A stretch of DNA of 64,000 nucleotides from Holothuria scabra (GCA_037179385.1 CM074195.1:28476222-28540221); one strand, 5' to 3'; positions 44,380 through 56,933 are shown, numbered from the stretch's first letter. A program made the numbers and translations. The notes: generated from the sequence alone by a model not told the origin.

Positions 44380-46438
44380 TCTTTCGAGATTTTTTTAGGC
44401 CAGGCTTAATTGCTTTTCACTTTTTAACACACAGCCAAGTTGCACAACTGACAGGTTAATCGGGTCGTGCACACTACATTCATACATCATACGTACATGT
44501 ACGTTGTACGTGTGTACGCGCAATGCGAAAATTTGGTTGTTATGGTAACCATAAAAAAAAAATCATTTGAAGGTAATTCCGAATTTCGGTGAAAGAAAAC
44601 AATTTCGACCTTTCAGAAGAGAAAAAATGTCAAACTTTGCACTAATGTAAATGTAATCAATTGTGTTTTCTCAATTTATTACACATTACCTCAAAATTGA
44701 AGTGAGTACGTCTTTTAATCTGGCATAATATATCACAGCCTTGCCAAATGCAATACCGGGGATGCACTTTCCAAGAAGAGCCTCCGCACTTCGTCACATG
44801 TAAACGCCGTTCACACGTAATTGTAAACAGTCTCCATCACTTATTTTCAGTGTAACATTCAGAGGTCTCACGCGCAGCACATACTACATACGCACGCTAC
44901 TGTTTTCATACACACACATCGCGCACGGCTATCCGATAGTGTCTGTAGGCCCCGTAGGATATCGGAGCTCAGCGCTAAGCAGCTAGATTAGCAAGCTAGC
45001 CTAACGCGAACGTACATGAGGAAAATTTTCATGTGTGGAGCACCAGAGACAGACAAACGAGAGTGAAATAAATTTGTGGTGAGTTTTATTTTCCTCGCCG
45101 TGTCATTTTCCTTGACCTATTGATACATTTTCCTAAGGAAATGAGAAGCGTTTGTGAGCATTTGTGTACTTTCTTGGAACCTCAGGCATTGATATTTCTC
45201 AGTATTTTATAATTCCAGACACACCAGTTCATAGCCTAAAGTCACTCGTTAGGACTTTCCGTTTTGCTTCAACAACAGTAGACTACCTAGCCTAAGCCTA
45301 AGTTAGGCCCTAGGCCTTGCCTCAGCCTAAAAAATAGCTAGGCCTAGCCTTTGCTTTGGGCCACAATGTTTGGCGCAAGTCAATCTATCTGATGGACTTC
45401 ACCCAAGCCGTTAGTTAGGCCATAGGCCTAGTAAGATAGGACCTAGGCCTAATGTTAGCTGGATAAAGGACAAGTAGCTTAGGCCCACACCAGAAAGTAC
45501 ATTTGCCATACGCCAAAAAAAGTTCACACCAATTGTTGCAACTGTATGCCAACTGTTGTAATTTTCCCTGTAGCAGCCAGGTACGTCGTATGCCAAATGC
45601 AGTGTGTGTATATTATACTGAGCATGTAATAGCGGGTCCTGCGCCGGTGATGTGCTGCTAACGTCGACATACGTCTATGCAATTGGGCGGTAACTTAAAC
45701 AGTATTAAAATGACAGGGGAAAACTGCAATGTCTGGATTTGATCGTAGCCAATCATTGTTAACCCTAATGTTACATTTTGTACTGTAAACGTAAGTGGCT
45801 AGGCCTAGGCCTAGTTTTTTTTTGTGGCTTCAAGCCACACTATTTTTGGGGGGCAATTAGAAATGAAACAAATAGGTAGATTGGGCAAGTGTCAAAATTA
45901 AATTTATCAGTCGGTCCTATAGCTGTCTGTGTGGGGAAGTGGCGGCTACTTTCGTCGTGGATACTGTATTGTGACCTAGCCAATACTTTGTGAACGATCG
46001 CTGCTTTGCAATACTGACTGAATGTTAATTGAGAAACTTCATCTAGCTAAAGTACTGGTATTTAACAATCCAACTTAAACCACAACTTCTATCTGAATCA
46101 ACCTCCAATGGAACAGTTCTATAAAAATTGCTTTTCACGAAATGTTTTGTTACAAAAGATAAAGGGGGTTGCGCTGACTCAGTATTGGCAATGGCACAAT
46201 TGCCAATACTACACTGCAGATTCACACACATATATGTACAGTGCAGGTTTATAACTGATATTTACACATTACTACATGGGTTGGTTATACATACGCAAAT
46301 GTGATTAATTTCCGAGTAATCGCAGATAGGTGCGATTAAATGTTTAGTTCACTAATCGCAAACTGACAGCCCAACTTATATGCCTTGTCCACTGATGTGG
46401 AAGTGCAAGTAGCGCCATTATTTTTCAAGAAAACAAAA
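44380..46438. promoter_or_regulatory. Divergent promoter region between LRRC23 and a plus-strand gene
   Basis: This is the space between two candidate start codons facing away from each other. Parts (44460-44530, 44800-45010) are rich in CG and in ACGTACGT-like words, unlike the surrounding introns. The remainder (45230-45480, 45800) carries AGGCCTA repeats. 5' UTRs and start sites for both genes are expected here but cannot be fixed from sequence. Confidence 0.5.
44536..44549. promoter_or_regulatory. Putative RFX X-box upstream of LRRC23
   Basis: GTTGTTATGGTAAC is read on the minus strand as GTTACCATAACAAC. Against the X-box consensus GTNRCC-N(0-3)-RGYAAC it has one mismatch. It lies about 157 bp upstream of the LRRC23 start codon. 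RFX factors drive ciliary genes through X-boxes in this position range, and LRRC23 is axonemal. The site is seen directly; its function is inferred. Confidence 0.6.
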
Positions 46439-46465
46439 ATGGCTGCTTCTGAAAGAAGTCTCCAA
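46439..46465 (+). CDS. Candidate divergent gene, first coding exon
   Basis: AAAATGGCTGCTTCTGAAAG starts a 27-base coding exon, MAASERSLQ, ending at donor GTAAGT (GT at 46466-46467) in phase 0. The start context and donor are both strong. The exon faces away from LRRC23, about 2 kb distant. I do not recognise the protein. Exons at 52515 and 56513 are compatible in phase. Confidence 0.5.
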
Positions 46466-46569
46466 GTAAGTGTTCTGTAACATTTTGCCTCAGAAAGTGA
46501 CCTAAAATTGTATGTTTGAATATTTTTGTGAGCTATAAATAAACACAAAATCAATTCCAATTGTATTTT

Positions 46570-47380
46570 GGCCTGTCCATACAGGATGCGATCCGTTGCG
46601 TTCAGGATAAGACACAGCATACCGCTTTCATCACTTTGCATGTAAATCAATGGAGCCGTGCACACAGGATGCTTTGCAATGCGTCACGATCGATGCGGAA
46701 AAAAGGTTTAAGTGTCTGGCTGGATGCGTCAAATTTGGCAAAGTCCATGTGCATTCAGAAACAGAGTTGACGTACGGAAGCATACATCAACTTTGATTTC
46801 TTTCATGTTCTTCTTTCATGAAATGCAATTTCAGCAGGATATGGATGTAAAAAGGTACTATGTTTGAGTTTTAAATCACAATGAAACGCCTGTAAAATTA
46901 GTAGAAAAGCTGATTTTTTGGCATTTTTTCACAACTTTGGGAATGTGTACATAGGCCTTTGATTCTTTGGGTATCCACTACCCTTTCGATATTAATGACT
47001 TCGGTATTGGAAAAACAGTTGTGTTTTCTATGAGATGGTAGACAAGGGAAGTCTGGACACTAGACATGGCTGCCTAGGGACATTTCATGGCACACAAGAA
47101 AATATAAATATCCATAATCAGTGGCATAGCTTCTGGGGCTTATGGGATCGAGCCCTTCTCCTCAATCTCATTGCGCTCCAAGTGATTTAAATACACTTTT
47201 TTTCAATCAGCATGCATTGTCATTGGAAACTACACACTGCCTCTCAAAGTGATGCATCGAAATTGACATAGTGTGAACGCATCCGGTACAGACAGGCATG
47301 TGTTTTGAAGGATGGGAAAAAAAAACGTGTGGTATAGTCTGGAATGCAATGCAACGCATCCTGTGTTGACAAATAAGCTG
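46570..47380. mobile_element. MITE-like element with ACAGGATGCG ends
   Basis: The left end, CTGTCCATACAGGATGCGAT, and the right end, CAACGCATCCTGTGTTGACA, are inverted relatives. Related words recur inside (GCACACAGGATGCTTTGC near 46660, GTGTGAACGCATCCGG near 47270). No clear target duplication was identified. A 69-codon plus-strand frame over the left end is element sequence. Confidence 0.55.
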
Positions 47381-47883
47381 TTAATGCCGTGATCAATTTT
47401 CCTCTAGGTCCTGATATTGCAACGGCTGGCTTTCTAGCGCATTGTGGCCAAGAGCTGTAGTGTGTAAAACGAAGTGGGTGTAGCATATAGTCCTGTTCAA
47501 GGTCTATATTGACTGATGCTTTACAGTTCAATGAAACATGCAAACTCACTTTAGCCTACCCAACTATGGATTAAAATTGGTTAGTGTCAATGAACATTTA
47601 CGTCTCTATTGAGTACAATGATTGTAATCCCCTATACATGTACACACATGCAGACTTGTGATTAAGTTGGTATCTTTGCTTTGTCTAAAGACATTATTCA
47701 GTCACCATTCATAGATATAAAAGGATGGAACTTTATTCCTCACAGCCTACAATCAAATCCATTAGTATCCCTGAGTAAGTACATGTCAATTCAAAGTTCT
47801 TACTTTCTTAAGCCTTCTTGACACTTCCATTCCAGGCCGTTGGATTTCACGAGAGCAATTGTTCCCAATCGCGTGGTGGTCCT
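47381..47883. other. Non-coding, intron of the divergent candidate gene
   Basis: No exon or element was recognised. Confidence 0.35.
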
Positions 47884-48576
47884 GTGGTGATGAAATCACA
47901 GAACCCCAGGACTGGTTACCACCAATCAGTTACCACTGATGCATTTTTTAACAGAACCCGAAAGTTTGTTCCCATGAGTTCCCATGGTGAAAAATGAGGG
48001 AACCTATAAATGGGTTCCTGTGATTTTTGAAATCCAGTGGCTTGCCATTCAATCTATTCAACAAACTAGGCCTATGTCTCTAGGCAGGGTTGTCACCAGC
48101 CCAATTTGAGTGCCGTGGTGATGAAATCACAGAACCCCAGGACTGGTTACCACCAATCAGTTACCACTGATGCATTTTTTAACAGAACCCAAAAGTTTGT
48201 TCCCATGAGTTCCCATGGTGAAAAATGAGGGAACCTATAAATGTGTTCCTGTGATTTTTGAAATCCAGTGGCTTGCCATTCAGTCTATTCAACAAACTAG
48301 GCCTATGTCTCTAGGCAGGGTTGTCACTAGCCCAATTTGAGTGCCGTGGTGATGAAATCACAGAACCCCAGGACTGGTTACCACCAGTCAGTTACCACTG
48401 ATGCATTTTTTAACAGAACCCAAAAGTTTGTTCCCATGAGTTCCCATGGTGAAAAATGAGGGAACCTATAAATGGGTTCCTGTGATTTTTGAAATCCAGT
48501 GGCTTGCCATTCAATCTATTAAAAAAAACTAGGCCTGTCTCTAGGCAAGGTTGTCACCAGCCCAAATTGAGTGCCG
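47884..48576 (+). repeat. 231-bp tandem array, three units
   Basis: GTGGTGATGAAATCACAGAA starts units at 47884, 48115 and 48346. The units are nearly identical. Units 1 and 2 each end with about 35 bases of the hAT element's left terminus (CAGGGTTGTCACCAGCCC...GTGCCG), while unit 3 runs into the whole element. The array therefore arose after the hAT insertion. Confidence 0.9.
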
Positions 48577-49727
48577 GCCAAACATCTGGCCCAATATTTG
48601 TACCTCACCCCACCCACCCACCCACCCCCACCTGTGGAATCCACCTCATTTTTGACCCATTAATTTTTCAGCTATTATGAAAATTTCATTTACTAAAGTG
48701 TACGCTACTGCATTATGTGCAATAAAGATTTTGGGCTGTATATAATGCATACCTATCATCATGTGTGCATGGCTTTCTCTGTACAAATTACTTTCAACGT
48801 TCGCCAAATTTTGTGATATCAATTCTAACGCCCCAAATAGTTTGTTCACATTTTTCTCCCCAAAATCGGAAGTCTTTGACATTGCATGCAATGTAACACA
48901 CGGTGTGCTGTAGCAAAAGAGAGATTCGTGAAAGTGTGTTACGAAGAGTTTAATTCCCTCGTTTCTTTTTACGTTCATCATTAAGAATGTGGTTCCCGCC
49001 ATGCATGCTGTAGTATCTTGCATATAACTGCATTATTACACTTGCACAAAATTAGCGATAGCATTCTGTTTCCAGCACATGTATTACTGTGTAAATAAAG
49101 CGGTGCAAAGCCCACGCTGTATGTACGGAGTTTTAGAAGAAGATTGTCGTCAGTTGATCGTGTGAGGCTCCGCCTACAAGCTTATGAGTGACAGCGATAC
49201 ATGCCTGCATGAGGGATCTACTCTTCCATGTTCTGAAAAACTTGGTATGGGCATTGTGAACTGATTTCAGAAAAAATGCATGTTGTGCAGCTTTTTAGAG
49301 ATGATCGTTGTATACCAAATACAGCACTATATATACCAGTATACAGTATCGTTGAAGCCTTACGGTACAGGCAGGCAAAATACTGCGTGTATATGCCAAA
49401 GGTCATACTACCGTTACTACGTACTTTCACTTTACAGAGCTGAATTCGTAAATCGGACTATCACTCTTATGGTAACTGTTTTAGTACTTCTATTTATCTT
49501 GCCGTCTCTGAATTTCTCAAAATGATATTCCGCTGACATCACAAGGGTATTGAGTGTGTTCAAAATTGTCACAAATCCATGCCAAATAACGATTTCACAG
49601 ACTGCATTTTTCAAGTAGAAGATCATTTTTGTGCCGGTCGGAAACCTCGCATTTTAGGTGTTGTACCGGTCGGCAATGTCTAGTGCCAGTTAGTCCCGAC
49701 CGGCGTGGTGACAACCCTGTCTCTAGG
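48538..49727. mobile_element. Non-autonomous hAT element with perfect 8-bp duplication
   Basis: The element is 48546-49719 (1174 bp). The ends CAAGGTTGTCACCA and TGGTGACAACCCTG are inverted. TCTCTAGG occurs directly on both sides (48538-48545 and 49720-49727). CAGGG-type ends with an 8-bp duplication define hAT. The minus-strand 125-codon frame (49023-48646) shows no hAT transposase features, so I treat the element as non-autonomous. Confidence 0.92.
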
Positions 49728-51318
49728 CCTAGGCCCTAACTTAAGCCCTGTGCCTTAACTTGTTGTCTGACCCGGACTTCTAAAATTTTGGTAGGCCTAA
49801 CGTGTTGCAATGACAGCAATTCCTCTTGTTTCATAGATATTTAGAAGGTGCTTTTCCGCTATAAATAGGTTTTGCACTTTTCTGTTATGACCAAAAGGTG
49901 GGAAACCTATGGTGGAATGTTATGGCGGAATGTACCGATGGTGGAATGACACTGTATTCGCCTAGCCTAGGCCCGACTGTTAGTTCAACAACTTAAAGTT
50001 CAACAAAAGTTCAAAGTTAAATTTGGCATGGCCTGAGGCCTATGGTTTTGTTAGGCAAGGCCAAACTTACAAGTGCTAGCATTTGGTGTAGGCTAATTTA
50101 AGTTAGAATCCATGTCTGGAACTTGGAAGTGGTAGGCCTATCATCTTCAAGGACTCACAACTTAGGCTAGAATCAATGCCTGGAACAGACCAGTTCAGTG
50201 ATTTCAATTAAAGTCCTCTCTAACAGTACAGCCAGGTGCATGTATACATGGATACATGTACTTATATATACAGGCATATAAACCGGGCTGCATACAGTAC
50301 ATTTGTATGATATGGTATACACCTCCACATAGCCCATCCAAACCTTGTATGTATATGTAACCCTTAGAACCGCAACCCATTATCCTACTAATATGCATAC
50401 TTTTCCAGATTTGACATAAGTTCCAGGCACTGATCCAAATTAGAGCAGACAGTTTTTCCACCCAGGCTGGCATTACAGTCACAGGCTGTGCTGTACATGT
50501 GCTTTCCTTTACATGCTATATGGAAGAATGAACAGAAACGTTAACATAGTTGCAGCAGCAAGATTTCAGTGTGGGACACTAGCCTGGTGTAATCATTTTG
50601 AAGGCAGTGCAATAACCCAACATGCTACAAAAGCCATTGCTGACAAACAAATTTAAATACTATTAATACATGTATACTATAAAGTGCTCAGTCTTCATCA
50701 TCATTTTTTAAGTTGGGGTGACTGCTCTTGCCTTTAAGTCTCCATTTGGTAGAGCTTTAAACGAACAATAAGTTTAGCCAGAATTTGCCAATTCTTGTTT
50801 CTGATATTTTTTAAAATGTGCAAATTTGGGCACATGTATGATATTTATAAAAAGAAAATTAACCACGAAACTATGTTCTAGTTTTTTGCTTACTTTTGAA
50901 TGCATCTAATATTGATCCTGCTGTGACAATCTTGAAACCTTCAACTTGGAAACCCTCTAACCACCCCCTTCACAACAGTCATAGTGCCAAAGTAGAAGGG
51001 TAAATTGGTGCTAAGCCTGCATATTATAAGTAGTGCCTAATCGGGATAGGTTTGCAAAGTCCAGAACAGGGATATTTGAGGGACCAAAGTGCTGAGACCA
51101 AGACCTTTCTAGACAGCAGTCATCAAGTTTCTGTGTTAGTACTCACTGGGCTATTAATCTGGCAGAGACAGTTGGTGAAAGTTGCCTCCTAGTAAAATGT
51201 TTGTAAAGAGAAAAGGAATTATTTTGCAGTAGTAATAAAGTAAAGTACCCACAAACAACTATCCATTGCATGCATATGACATCCATGACCACTTTTATGT
51301 AAGAATTACTTTATGGTA
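49728..51318. other. Intron of the divergent candidate gene
   Basis: AGGCCTA words occur near 49965. A MITE family C right end abutting TTAA lies near 50708-50740. No exon was recognised. Confidence 0.35.
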
Positions 51319-51481
51319 GTGTTTACCAGTGTTGTTTAATTTAAATCACACTGATTAAAATCACAATTTTAATTGAACAAATCATTATTAAATCGCAAAA
51401 ATCTGATATTTGATTTAAATAACTGATATAAATCATGACTTTTTTAAAAAAATAAAAAAAATCAACAACCCTGGTGTTTAC
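51319..51481. mobile_element. Short hAT MITE with perfect 8-bp duplication
   Basis: The element of 147 bp (51327-51473) has ends CAGTGTTG and CAACCCTG and an AT-rich, partly palindromic interior (TTTAAATCA and its complement repeated). GTGTTTAC flanks it on both sides (51319-51326 and 51474-51481). Confidence 0.9.
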
Positions 51482-52514
51482 AATATGAAAGTGACAACGA
51501 TGTACAAAATTTAGTTCACTCGCAGAATCAATAAGGACAATTAGTCCCACAAGCACCTTCTTCAATTCCACTAGCCATCTTTGCTATACACTTAAGTCAT
51601 GTTGTAACTCATGCAATAACTCACCAGAACCCATTGGCATTATAGACTGTCAATGGAATCAGGATGACTGGGGCAGGCAGCCATTTTTGGCTTATAGCAC
51701 CCCCTTCACTTCTGTAGGGTTGGGTCAATGATATTTTTGAGCTTATTGATGTATGTATGTAGAGGGCAATGCTTATGGTGGCAGACTATTCCAGTCAGTT
51801 TTTTCCTCTTTAACTGAAACAAATACTTCTAACTATTCAGGTTGTAAAATGTCTCTTCAACTTACAGGAAGCTTGTACATAAAGAAACGGCAGATAATTA
51901 AATGGTCAAAGGTCATTTCAGTCTTTGAGTATACTGTAATAACTGAGGGAATTATCCAGATGAACTTCCATCAGAAGATGTTGTACATGATACTCAAGTT
52001 GTTTTATTATGAGGGTAGTTTTCATTTACCTTAAAGCTCATTAATATGTAGTAGTGTTGGTCAGGGTTATTGACATTGATAGGCCTTTGTAATCAAAGTT
52101 TTTGAGTCCATCCACAATTTACAGTAGGTTTTAATTATCAATATGCTGGTTGGCAAATTTCTGTCTTTCGATATTGTACTCATAGATATGAGCAGTCTTT
52201 GTGATGCAACTTTTTTCTCTATTACTGCATTATATTACTTGTAGGTAAGACCAGACTCCTGGATAGCCAGCCATATGTGTAGTTTTAACAAATTTTCCAG
52301 GTTGATAACCAGTACATTTTATTCAAATTGAAGGATCTTATTGAGTCAGTGTAAATATTTGATTTCAGTATTGTTTGTGTTAGGGTCTACTTTGTGTTGT
52401 TTACCTCATGACTGAGTTTAACTCACATCTAATTTATTGATGTAGTCAGTGTGATCATAACCTCATTCTGAGCTGTTTGTTTTTTTTTTCTGCTTCTTTA
52501 TGTTATTCTCTCAG
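51482..52514. other. Intron of the divergent candidate gene
   Basis: A 93-codon open frame (51753-52034) lacks family features and suitable splice sites. Nothing else was recognised. Confidence 0.35.
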
Positions 52515-52587
52515 AAAGACAATGTTGAAATCTGGGGCCTATTTCAGTCCTCCAAAACCGCGGATTTTACAGTAAAGAGTGGACCCA
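52515..52587 (+). CDS. Candidate divergent gene, exon 2
   Basis: The acceptor TTTATGTTATTCTCTCAG (AG at 52513-52514) is followed by 24 codons plus one base, ending at donor GTAAAT (GT at 52588-52589). The peptide is KDNVEIWGLFQSSKTADF followed by TVKSGP. It begins in phase 0, matching the exon at 46439, and ends in phase 1. The sequence looks protein-like (aromatic and charged mix) but I cannot assign a family. Confidence 0.45.
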
Positions 52588-55330
52588 GTAAATGATCCTC
52601 TGAATTCTTTATGACATCAAGAGTAAGCCAAATCTCTTTTGGAGAACAATTGTACAATATATAAAACAGATTCACATATGTTTTAAGTACAGTACATATA
52701 ATGCATAATCATACTTACATTTATAGTATTTAATACTGTTCCTAAAGACAGGTCTGTTCTGTTTTGTAAATGCCCAATTTCATATTGTACATAATCAGTA
52801 TTTGCATGCCTTTCTGTTTTGTAGAAGTAGAAATATTCAACATTTAGACCATAAATTGTATGTGGCACACATGATGACATGAAATCACTATGTTGCAAGT
52901 AGGATGTGCTCCGAATGGTCTATAGGGTGACACCCTCCCAACTAATAATGCTACGTAATCGGGCAGTTTTTTCAAAAATTTTGCGGAAACTTTGACGTAA
53001 AACTCCATCTAACTAACAGACTAACTGTGCAAAATGTGCACTTCTACTGTACTCTTGAATGGCAAATTAACATACATTGCCTTATGAAGTTGACCCATGG
53101 TGTAGTAAAAAAAAAAAAACTGCTAAAAGTTTTTGTGAACGTGTGCATTCAGGCATTGACGGTTTTGATAGTGTCACTACTAATATGAACTTACAAACTG
53201 TTTGTATTTCACTGGAACAATTTAGCAAGTGCAATAGCCTTTTCTTGGAGAGCCGTTTTTCTAATGATAATGCTGCCATGCCTGGGTGAAACTTACTTCA
53301 TTTTGTCTGTTGATTTAAACTTTATGTAAAAAGTAGACCAATGATATTATTCGTCATGCCTCATTTAACATAATACTGGTATGGTAAAAAGATAAAGTCT
53401 ACTGTTTTGTACAGAATGTTGTTACACAATGAAAATTCCTTACTTTTAACTTCAGTATAAAATTTGAAAGACAGAAAATTTTGAAGATGAGGTTCTGCTT
53501 GAGCATTCCTTTTTTTTTCTTCCATTTTTTTTTTTTTTTTTGAGTTTCGCAAAATTCGCATCATTATAAACAGTGGAACAACCTCATCAAAATGTTAGCA
53601 ATGTTATGTTAAACTATGCCTAAGACCTTTTCTGCAAGTATTCTTACCAGGGTATTTGTGATAAAAAATAGATGAATTTTGTAAGATATTTAGTAATTTT
53701 CATCGATTAAAAGCACAGAGCTATTGTGGTAGTAGAAAACGGGAAAGGGTACTGTGCCCTTATGGCCACACTATTAGAGAGCAGGGGCTGATATCATCTG
53801 CCTAAACATGATACAATATAGCAAAACCCTACCATGTCAGCATTTTTTGTAACGCATGTGTGACATCATTGGACCCATAGTCTATAGCATAGCTGTAGTG
53901 AGAGCATCTAAGGACAGGAAGAGGGAAAAATGCCCCCAACATCTGTCACCCCTGGGAGATCCTACTCATGACAATTTGAAATATTCTTTTACATGATTTG
54001 CAATTCAAAAATCCCCATCCCCCCCCCCCCATGAATTGGTGGAACCATACATATATGTGTATGTACAGTGTTTCAATCCTCAGTCTGAAATCCTGGTCTA
54101 TGAGGGAGAGGGGACTGGAGATGGGGAGGTGGGACTGGAGATGGGGATGTGAACAATTAACTCACAGAATGAATTGAGGAGGGAGGAAACAACCTTTGAT
54201 TTTGAGTTGCATTTAGTATTGCTTAAAATCTTAAGGAAGGAAAAAATATTTTTAAAGCTCCCAAAGGAGTTTAATCCCTCCCCAGCCTTCTTCTCCCTGT
54301 CCTCTCTTGGCTATGGTCTTGGACATTATATGCACTCTTTAAACTCTTAATACTTTGGTACAGTTATTGAAGAATGATGCTTGGCAACAACTTCAGCAGT
54401 CAGTCTGCAATAAGTTGCAATATACCCCAGTAAACTTCAAAAATAGAAGATGGGAGACTGAGGCCAAAGAGTCACCTACAAGGCCTTAAAATTGGCTTCA
54501 GGAGGTTGAGTCCTGATTTCTAAAACTGATAGCAAAAACAGTGCAGTCTGCAAAGTGGACAAGCAGTTGTTGTGCAATGCAGTATAGTACAGTCAGTTTT
54601 TTGCTTACTTTGTAAGTCAGTGCTAATGGTTAGAATAATTTATAAAAATTTATTCAGTACAGTATAAAGCAATGCACTAATATTGTTAAAGACATCTATA
54701 TTGCACAATAAGTTTTGCTTGCTAGTGTTCAAATGTGTAGAATCCACATTTCAAAGAATATTAAGTCCAACAAGTAAAGTAAAACAGCCACCTCTGCATT
54801 TCTTGCTAATTCTTTGTGTTTATGTACAAAGCTTCCCAGTTTTCCATTGCTTCAGTAAGTTAAATCCATACCATCAAATAGTCCATTTGTTTTGAAAGTG
54901 GCATGCCTGCAAATCTATAGACTACCATCACAAATGTCTGACCAGGGAATAAAGAAAAAGGCATTTATTTACAACTTTTTTTTCTTTTTACCACATACTC
55001 GGTGGAATTTTGAAAAGGGTTAGTTGTGCAACTACCATCATATCTAAATTATGCGAAATACTCCTCAATCAAACTTAACTAGTCTGGATGCTCTTGTTAC
55101 CCTCAAACTAGTCCAAGGTGTTTAAACTTCAATCATTTCATCTCCAGCTTTCTCAGCTTTGAAAAAAATATGACTATATTTTGTCACCATCAATGGTATT
55201 GTAACAATGTTTCAGTGTTTCCTTGTGTAAGTCTAGGGCCAAGTAGGATTAGGAGTCATGATTGTAGGACTGGGGGTCATGATTGAGTGTATTAGGTAGA
55301 TTATTGCCACTCAGTTCCTAACCAACTGGT
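52588..55330. other. Intron, homopolymer runs
   Basis: A run (about 53108-53120), T run (about 53528-53541) and C run (about 54018-54030). No exon was recognised. Frames at 53077-53289 and 54683-54895 have no support. Confidence 0.35.
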
Positions 55331-55589
55331 TTAACCCTTTACCGTTGTTTGGGTCCTTTTGGACCCATGCAGAGAGCTCAGCTGTCCCACATCTTTACAG
55401 TTTCACGCGGAGCTCGAAACTGCGAGTAGCTACCCGAAAATTCGGCCACAACAGGGAGAGAGACAATAGTTTAAGGTCCCAGGTTCAATGGCCTACGGAA
55501 GCCGATGCTGGGCGGACCACGTCCGCTTTTCCGCCCACTCCCGAGGCGCGCAAATATGCCCCGATTGGAGCACAATGGTAAAGGGTTAA
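55331..55589. mobile_element. piggyBac-like TTAA MITE, family D
   Basis: The ends TTAACCCTTTACCGTTG and CAATGGTAAAGGGTTAA are inverted with one mismatch. The terminal TTAA fits the piggyBac target, and CCC is typical of its ends. The interior is GC-rich compared with its surroundings, and a 78-codon open frame there (55345-55581) is element sequence. Confidence 0.88.
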
Positions 55590-55599
55590 GTCAGGCTGA

Positions 55600-55800
55600 T
55601 CACATCCTTTTCCCCAGTTGTGGCTCACTGGCTTGTTTTCCCTTCCAATTGCTTACGCTTAGCACATAGAGCAATGACAGAAGGCTCCATTATCAAAGTT
55701 ATCTCTTTCGTATAACCTGGCCAGGAATCCAACCAGACCTACAGTATCAGCTGCAAGTCTGGATGCTCAAACCACTTGACCATGTAGTAGGAGTGAGATG
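55600..55800 (-). repeat. tRNA-derived SINE, reverse orientation
   Basis: Read on the minus strand it has CATGGTCAAGTGGTTTGAGC, a degenerate B box near GTTGGATTCCTGGCC, and the body word AACAAGCCAGTGAGCCACAA, as in the copy at 10600-10830. Confidence 0.72.
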
Positions 55801-55895
55801 GGACAAAAAGACCAACAGCTGTAGCAGACTGATTTGCTGCTGTTCTTCAACTGGTGCAAGTTACCCAGGACAAAGGTGTGCTGACCACAGTAAAC

Positions 55896-56275
55896 TTAAA
55901 GGGCCAATCCTCTCACCCCAAACTACACTTATTGTATAGGGTAATAGAAACTCTCAATTAAAACTTAAAGGGCCAATCCTCTCACCCCAAACTACACTTA
56001 TTGTATAGGGTAACAGAAACTCTCAATTGGCTCAGTTCTTTGACTGACAGCTTATTCAAACATTGCAAACTACCAAAGCTTATATTACACAGCCTGATGT
56101 GTACTGATAGTGTTTTGATCAACACATTGAGCAATATTTCTATACTCACTCTGAAGCAATAAATTGAGATTGTGTGTGGATGAGGATGAATTTCAGACAA
56201 TTGTGGGAGGAGCTCAAGTAAGAAGGTTAGGAGAATTGGTAAGTCCTGTTTGGGGTGAGAGAACTGGGCCTTTAA
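55896..56275. mobile_element. TTAA MITE family A with 69-bp end duplication
   Basis: A complete copy (55969-56271, TTAA on both sides) is preceded by a duplicate of its left 69 bases starting at TTAA 55896. Both begin AGGGCCAATCCTCTCACCCC. The right end is ...GTGAGAGAACTGGGCCT. Confidence 0.88.
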
Positions 56276-56512
56276 GAATCCTTATTTCCAATTGGCACTA
56301 ATACCCATACTGATCAATTTTTTGGGATGCACTCCCCATAGCACACTTGTATCCTTGTATGGGAACAGGGAAAGAAGTTGTAGTACAGGCTGCACTCTAG
56401 GGTACCCCTTGGGTAAACATCATCTGCATGCAGTCTGTACACATTGTCTGTAGTATAATTACCTGATCGTGATTTTATTACATGAACAAAGAAAATAATA
56501 TAGTTCTCTCAG

Positions 56513-56587
56513 GTTCCAAAGTATATATGTTTCAAGTTTCAACAGTTGAAAATATATCCGTCTGTACTAAACACGGAATTGAAAATG
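56513..56587 (+). CDS. Candidate divergent gene, exon 3
   Basis: The acceptor TATAGTTCTCTCAG (AG at 56511-56512) is followed by 2 bases completing a Ser codon, 24 codons, and one base before donor GTAGGT (GT at 56588-56589). The peptide is SKVYMFQVSTVENISVCTKH then GIEN. Entry phase 1 fits the exon at 52587, and the exit is phase 1. No family was recognised. The acceptor tract is short, so confidence is modest. Confidence 0.4.
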
Positions 56588-56933
56588 GTAGGTTGCACCA
56601 TAATTCCACTTACTCTCTTGACTTCTCAAATTACACTCACTTCTTTTTCCTAAAGCCATTGCAACACACAAGCTCAAAAAGGTGTTAATTTTATTTTTAT
56701 ATACATGATAATTAATATTGTCTTCACTGCATGCGTTCTTCTTACAACATGCTGCGCAAGAAAAAGGTAAAATTTTCAAAGCAGGGTAAATTTACTTTTG
56801 ATTTCAAAAGAAAGCAATTAATTTCAGTGTGTATAAAGTTTGTACAGTAACAAATCATTGTGCAATCTGTCACTTTGAATATTGAGAACAGATTTAAGCA
56901 ATTTACATCTGGACAACTAAGTATTAAAGGGCC

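Noticed and set aside
46561..46770. 69-codon frame near the divergent promoter
   Set aside because: It sits on the inverted end of a MITE-like element.
48646..49023. 125-codon minus-strand frame inside the hAT element
   Set aside because: No hAT transposase motif (DDE or BED-like) is visible and its length is compatible with chance.
51753..52034. 93-codon plus-strand frame as an exon of the divergent gene
   Set aside because: The acceptor-like TTACAG inside it leads to stops in the phases required by the exon at 46439.
55345..55581. 78-codon GC-rich open frame
   Set aside because: It lies wholly inside the TTAA MITE at 55331-55589.
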